From NCBI GenBank assembly GCA_964556145.1, contig CAZKVD010000068.1, positions 1-9,197 on the forward strand: DNA of 9,197 bases, read 5' to 3'. How positions within the stretch are numbered: the stretch's first letter is position 1; every line of letters begins with the position of its first letter. Positions 6,687 to 9,197 of this stretch are shown piece after piece. The DNA is from F1-20-MAGs119 sp964556145. Lineage in GTDB: Bacteria > Actinomycetota > Acidimicrobiia > Acidimicrobiales > Ilumatobacteraceae. The notes below the pieces were generated by a model that did no database searches, had not been told where the DNA came from, and saw only the letters and a program-made list of their open reading frames with translations. Position numbers and translations under genes: made by a program.

Positions 6687-7512
6687 CGCGGCGGTAGCCG
6701 ATCATCACGGCTCCCGAGGATTCGATTGCCTCGCGCAACGTGGGATCGTTCACAACGAAGTTGTGGTCTTCGATCCAGCCCAACGACACATCGCCGAGCG
6801 CACGCACTTCTGCCGTGTCGATCGCCGGCTGCACGTGAATCTCGGTGATGCCCGGCCGCAGATTCGCCAGATCGCCGAGAACGCGCTCGCGACTACCCGC
6901 GCGCCAGTCATGGTTGAAGTAATCGGGGAAGGCGACACCCTCATCGTGCGCAAGCTTCCTGAACGGAAAGCCGGCGTCACGTTCGTCGATCGTTGACGGC
7001 AGACGAATCGGCAGACGGAAGTCGACCGCGAGTTCGATGTAGATGTCGAAGAACTCGGGGCGAAGCGTGATCGCGGTGAGGTGCGGAGTGAGGTGTGTGA
7101 CGTCGATGCCCCAGGCGATCGCGCGTTCGATCTGTGCGCGGCATTCGCGACGAACTTCTTCGGGGTCGGCGTGATCCCACAGATCTTCGATTCCGCTGGG
7201 AAAGCCGCCGTCGCCCGACAACAGTGAGGGGGCATGGGTGATGGGTCCCCAGCGCAGGTTTTCGTGTTCGGCATTCAGTGTGAGGTGCACCCCGATGTCG
7301 TCACCGCGGTACATCAACGCTGCATGGCGGGCCCACGGTGCGGGCACCATGAGCGACGCACACGTGGCGACGCCCTTGCGCAGAGCCTCGTACACGCCGA
7401 CGTTTGCCGCATGGCACGAGCCAAGGTCGTCGCACGACAAAATGACCGCACGCGCGTCGGCGGAAAGGCCCATGGCCTCGAGCAGGCTCGCGTCGTGGGT
7501 CGCGGTCGTCAT
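6661..7512 (-). CDS. ChbG/HpnK (YdjC) family carbohydrate deacetylase
   Basis: YdjC-fold metal-dependent enzymes remove acetyl groups from N-acetylated sugars (chitooligosaccharides for ChbG, N-acetylglucosaminyl hopanoids for HpnK). The 283-aa product has the family motifs: CDDLG (27-31, usually ADDFG), GVHLTLN (74-80), THLTPHLTA (139-147) and GITEIHVQP (221-229). D29, H76 and H140/H144 are the likely metal ligands. The start is ATG 7512. The frame stays open upstream to 7815, but that extension runs antisense-style through the nuclease gene and is unlike the family, so it is excluded. It lies 19 bp downstream of the nuclease stop with its own possible -10. The substrate is unknown. The 3' end overlaps the convergent SCP2-like gene by 26 bp. 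Confidence 0.88.
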   Translation of the reverse strand: MTTATHDASLLEAMGLSADARAVILSCDDLGSCHAANVGVYEALRKGVATCASLMVPAPWARHAALMYRGDDIGVHLTLNAEHENLRWGPITHAPSLLSGDGGFPSGIEDLWDHADPEEVRRECRAQIERAIAWGIDVTHLTPHLTAITLRPEFFDIYIELAVDFRLPIRLPSTIDERDAGFPFRKLAHDEGVAFPDYFNHDWRAGSRERVLGDLANLRPGITEIHVQPAIDTAEVRALGDVSLGWIEDHNFVVNDPTLREAIESSGAVMIGYRRVRDAMRSR

Positions 7513-7519
7513 TGCTTCC

Positions 7520-7525
7520 AAACTA
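7520..7525 (-). promoter_or_regulatory. Candidate -10 (TAGTTT) of a leaderless promoter for the deacetylase gene
   Basis: On the minus strand TAGTTT is followed by 7 nt (GGAAGCA) and ATG 7512. The GGAAG in that gap is too close to the ATG to be a good Shine-Dalgarno sequence. No -35 is clear. Confidence 0.4.
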
Positions 7526-7531
7526 GCCGTG

Positions 7532-8044
7532 TCAGCACTTGGCCCACAGTCCCCGTTGGGCCTCTTGTGCCTCCCACGCCGCCGACGCAAAGTCGGCCTT
7601 GTGTGCCGTGTTCGGTGGAAACGGGTAGGGCCTGGCGAAACCGAGGCGAACCAGTTCGAGGTTGAAAAAGACGTTCGAGCCGGCGAGATAAACGTAGGCA
7701 AGCAGGCGTCCGTACCTGTCGCGGGCCTCGGCATCACGCACCAACCGGACACGTGTCCCGGCGACGAGTGTCTGCGTCGTGAAGTCGGATGCCTCGGGAC
7801 CCCAACACTGGACACCCTTCGTCGGGTGTTTTGTTTCGGGTGTATCGACGCCGATCAATCGCACCTTCTCGCGCGAACCACCGATCGACACGGTGAAGGT
7901 GTCGCCATCGGAAACGGAAACGACGACCCCCACATTCGCGGAGGTCGTCGTTTCGGATTCATTCGATTTCGTGGCACCCGAGCACGAAGCTGCGAGCACG
8001 ACGACGGCACACAGTGCCGTTGCGAGCGCCGGTCGGCGGCTCAG
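7532..8044 (-). CDS. Thermonuclease-like (SNase fold) lipoprotein
   Basis: Predicted secreted, membrane-anchored calcium-dependent nuclease of the staphylococcal nuclease family. Counting from CTG 8044 (170 aa): MSRRP, hydrophobic core, lipobox AASC with Cys21, a Ser/Thr linker (about 22-37), then the SNase domain with VSDGDTFTV (44-52), VRLIGVDTPET (61-71) and RDRYGRLLAYVYL (108-120). R62, D67, E70 and R113 match catalytic or calcium-binding R35, D40, E43 and R87 of staphylococcal nuclease, so it should be active. The start is uncertain. CTG 8044 overlaps the thiolase TGA (CTGA) and gives an ideal signal peptide; GTG 8089 gives 15 more residues and a 49-bp overlap. There is no ATG near. It lies between the thiolase and the deacetylase on the same strand. 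Confidence 0.85.
   Translation of the reverse strand: MSRRPALATALCAVVVLAASCSGATKSNESETTTSANVGVVVSVSDGDTFTVSIGGSREKVRLIGVDTPETKHPTKGVQCWGPEASDFTTQTLVAGTRVRLVRDAEARDRYGRLLAYVYLAGSNVFFNLELVRLGFARPYPFPPNTAHKADFASAAWEAQEAQRGLWAKC
7917..7954 (-). repeat. 12-bp perfect inverted repeat inside the nuclease lipoprotein gene
   Basis: GAAACGACGACC (7917-7928) and GGTCGTCGTTTC (7943-7954) are perfect complements around a 14-nt loop, extendable inward by two more C-G pairs after one mismatch. In the mRNA this hairpin covers about codons 31-43, the Thr-rich linker and the VVV at the start of the nuclease domain. It may simply follow from ACG ACG ACC and GTC GTC GTT codon runs. Confidence 0.6.
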
Positions 8045-9197
8045 ATTCGTTCGATCAACGTTCCCGTGCCGAGACCGCCACCGCAGCACATCGAGATGAT
8101 GCCGTAGCGGCCACCCGTGCGCTCGAGTTCGTACAGCGACTTCGTCATGAGGAACGCGCCCGTTGCCCCGAGCGGGTGGCCGAGTGCAATCGCGCCACCG
8201 TTCGGGTTGGTTGTTTCGGGGTTGGCGCCGGTTGCCTTTGCCCACCCGAGAACGACCGAGGCGAATGCCTCGTTGATCTCGAAGTTGTCGATCTGGTCGA
8301 TCGTCAGGCCGTTGCGCGAGAGAAGACGCTTGGTTGCATCGATTGGGCCCTCGAGCATGAGGACCGGGTCGACTCCGACAAGGCACGTGTCGACGATGCG
8401 GGCACGGGCCTTCAGCCCGAGTGCCTGTGCACGCGACGCGGTCATCATCAAGACGGCCGCCGCGCCGTCGGAGATTTGCGATGAGTTGCCCGCGGTGTGA
8501 ACACCGTTCTCGCGCGCAACGGGCTTGAGACCCGCAAGCGCCTCGCGTGTGGTGTCGCGCATGCCTTCGTCGCGCACGACCTTGTGTGTGGTGCCGGTGG
8601 GCTTGCCCTCTTCGTCGAGATCGGGTGCAGTGACCTCTACCCATTGGCCGGCGAAGCGGTCTTCGGCCCATGCGCGCGCTGCACGCTGCTGGCTCTGGAA
8701 TCCGAACGCATCGGTGTCGTCGCGGGTGAGGCCGAACTTGTCGGCAATGCGCTCGGCGCCCTCGAACTGCGACGTCATTTCGTACTGGCCGAAGTAGGTC
8801 TTCGGAATCGGAACGCCGAGGCCGAGCTTCTTCGAGGAGTTGATACCGATCGGGATTCGGCTCATGATTTCGACGCCGCAGGCAACCGCGACATCGATGA
8901 CGCCGCTGGCGACGAGCGATGTCGCGAGGTTGGTGGCTTGCTGGGACGATCCGCACTGCGTGTCGACGGTGGTGGCGGCGGTGGCCAACGGAAGGCCCGC
9001 TGCCAGCCACGCCGTGCGTGTGACGTTGAAGCTCTGTTCGCCGACCTGGCTGACACAACCGCCAACGACCTGCTCGATGGCGCCGGGGTCGATACCCGAG
9101 CGATCGATGAGGGACTTCTGTGCAATGCCGAGGAGGTCGGCGGGGTGCATGCTGGACAATCCGCCGCCGCGGCGGCCGATGGGGGTGCGTACTGCGT
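8041..9197 (-). CDS. Thiolase family acetyl-CoA acetyltransferase/acyltransferase (5' end cut by right edge)
   Basis: Condenses or cleaves acyl-CoA thioesters (beta-oxidation or acetoacetyl-CoA formation) in the cytoplasm. About 384 residues are visible. The sequence at the edge reads AVRTPIGRRGGG, the usual thiolase N-terminal motif, so only a few residues are missing. Counting from the in-frame TTG at 9159: nucleophile cysteine in VDTQCGSSQQA (C69), NEAFA (296-300), GGAIALGHPLGATGA (321-335, catalytic H328) and SMCCGGGLGTG (356-366, second catalytic Cys, likely C358). QCGSSQQ in place of the common QCASG is a known variant among actinobacterial FadA-like enzymes. TTG 9159 and ATG 9150 must not be taken as the start. 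The chain-length specificity cannot be told. The stop TGA overlaps the nuclease CTG start, suggesting one operon. Confidence 0.95.
   Translation of the reverse strand, partial: AVRTPIGRRGGGLSSMHPADLLGIAQKSLIDRSGIDPGAIEQVVGGCVSQVGEQSFNVTRTAWLAAGLPLATAATTVDTQCGSSQQATNLATSLVASGVIDVAVACGVEIMSRIPIGINSSKKLGLGVPIPKTYFGQYEMTSQFEGAERIADKFGLTRDDTDAFGFQSQQRAARAWAEDRFAGQWVEVTAPDLDEEGKPTGTTHKVVRDEGMRDTTREALAGLKPVARENGVHTAGNSSQISDGAAAVLMMTASRAQALGLKARARIVDTCLVGVDPVLMLEGPIDATKRLLSRNGLTIDQIDNFEINEAFASVVLGWAKATGANPETTNPNGGAIALGHPLGATGAFLMTKSLYELERTGGRYGIISMCCGGGLGTGTLIERI

Noticed and set aside
7513..7815. 101-codon N-terminal extension of the deacetylase
   Set aside because: Out-of-frame reading of the nuclease gene with Arg/Pro/Thr-rich composition; the YdjC domain begins just after ATG 7512.
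7532..9058. 508-codon minus-strand open frame
   Set aside because: Only the last 170 codons are a real gene (nuclease lipoprotein). The first 338 codons are an out-of-frame reading of the thiolase, rich in Arg/His and without motifs.
1..9197. tRNA/rRNA genes, CRISPR array, insertion sequence, integrase, prophage or toxin-antitoxin genes
   Set aside because: No cloverleaf-like or spaced-repeat pattern and no mobile-element or defence protein motifs were seen; nearly all the sequence is accounted for by the ten genes listed.

Overview
The window looks like an ordinary piece of chromosome from a high-GC Actinomycetota bacterium. The taxon clues are an Mca-type mycothiol S-conjugate amidase, a LytR-CpsA-Psr wall-ligase protein, GTG starts, very tight gene packing, few Shine-Dalgarno sequences, and several genes whose start codon lies 6-8 nt after a TANNNT hexamer (leaderless style). 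An Acidimicrobiia-like lineage would fit, but that is a guess. I see no tRNA, rRNA, CRISPR array, insertion sequence, integrase or prophage gene.

Layout from left to right. (1) 1-1718 holds a head-to-head pair: the N-terminal two thirds of a biotin carboxylase subunit (minus strand, cut by the left edge) and a biotin-protein ligase, birA (plus). Only 19 bp separate their start codons. BirA attaches biotin to the carrier domain that serves the carboxylase. (2) 1737-2723 encodes an LCP family protein (plus) and converges, with a 1-bp gap, on (3) a minus-strand PAS-PAS-GGDEF-EAL cyclic-di-GMP protein (2725-4668), whose first PAS domain begins upstream of any usable start codon. (4) 4819-5457 is a PEBP/YbhB-like lipoprotein (minus). 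It is divergent, across 54 bp, from (5) mca (5512-6453, plus), followed after 2 nt by a 76-aa SCP2-like protein (6456-6686). (6) The rest is a minus-strand train: a thiolase (cut by the right edge), a staphylococcal-nuclease-like lipoprotein, and a ChbG/HpnK (YdjC) type deacetylase. The last of these overlaps the SCP2-like gene tail-to-tail by 26 bp.

Functionally the window mixes acyl-CoA metabolism (biotin carboxylase, BirA, thiolase, SCP2-like), cell envelope and surface (LCP, two lipoproteins), mycothiol-dependent detoxification (Mca), and second-messenger signalling. Gaps between genes are 1-54 bp, apart from 4669-4818, which carries the orphaned PAS start.

I did not find a new multi-gene system. 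The observations most worth checking are the missing start or possible frameshift of the GGDEF-EAL gene, the recurring TANNNT-to-start spacing, a possible shared bidirectional -10 box between accC and birA, the drifted EAL motifs, and the small SCP2-like partner of mca.
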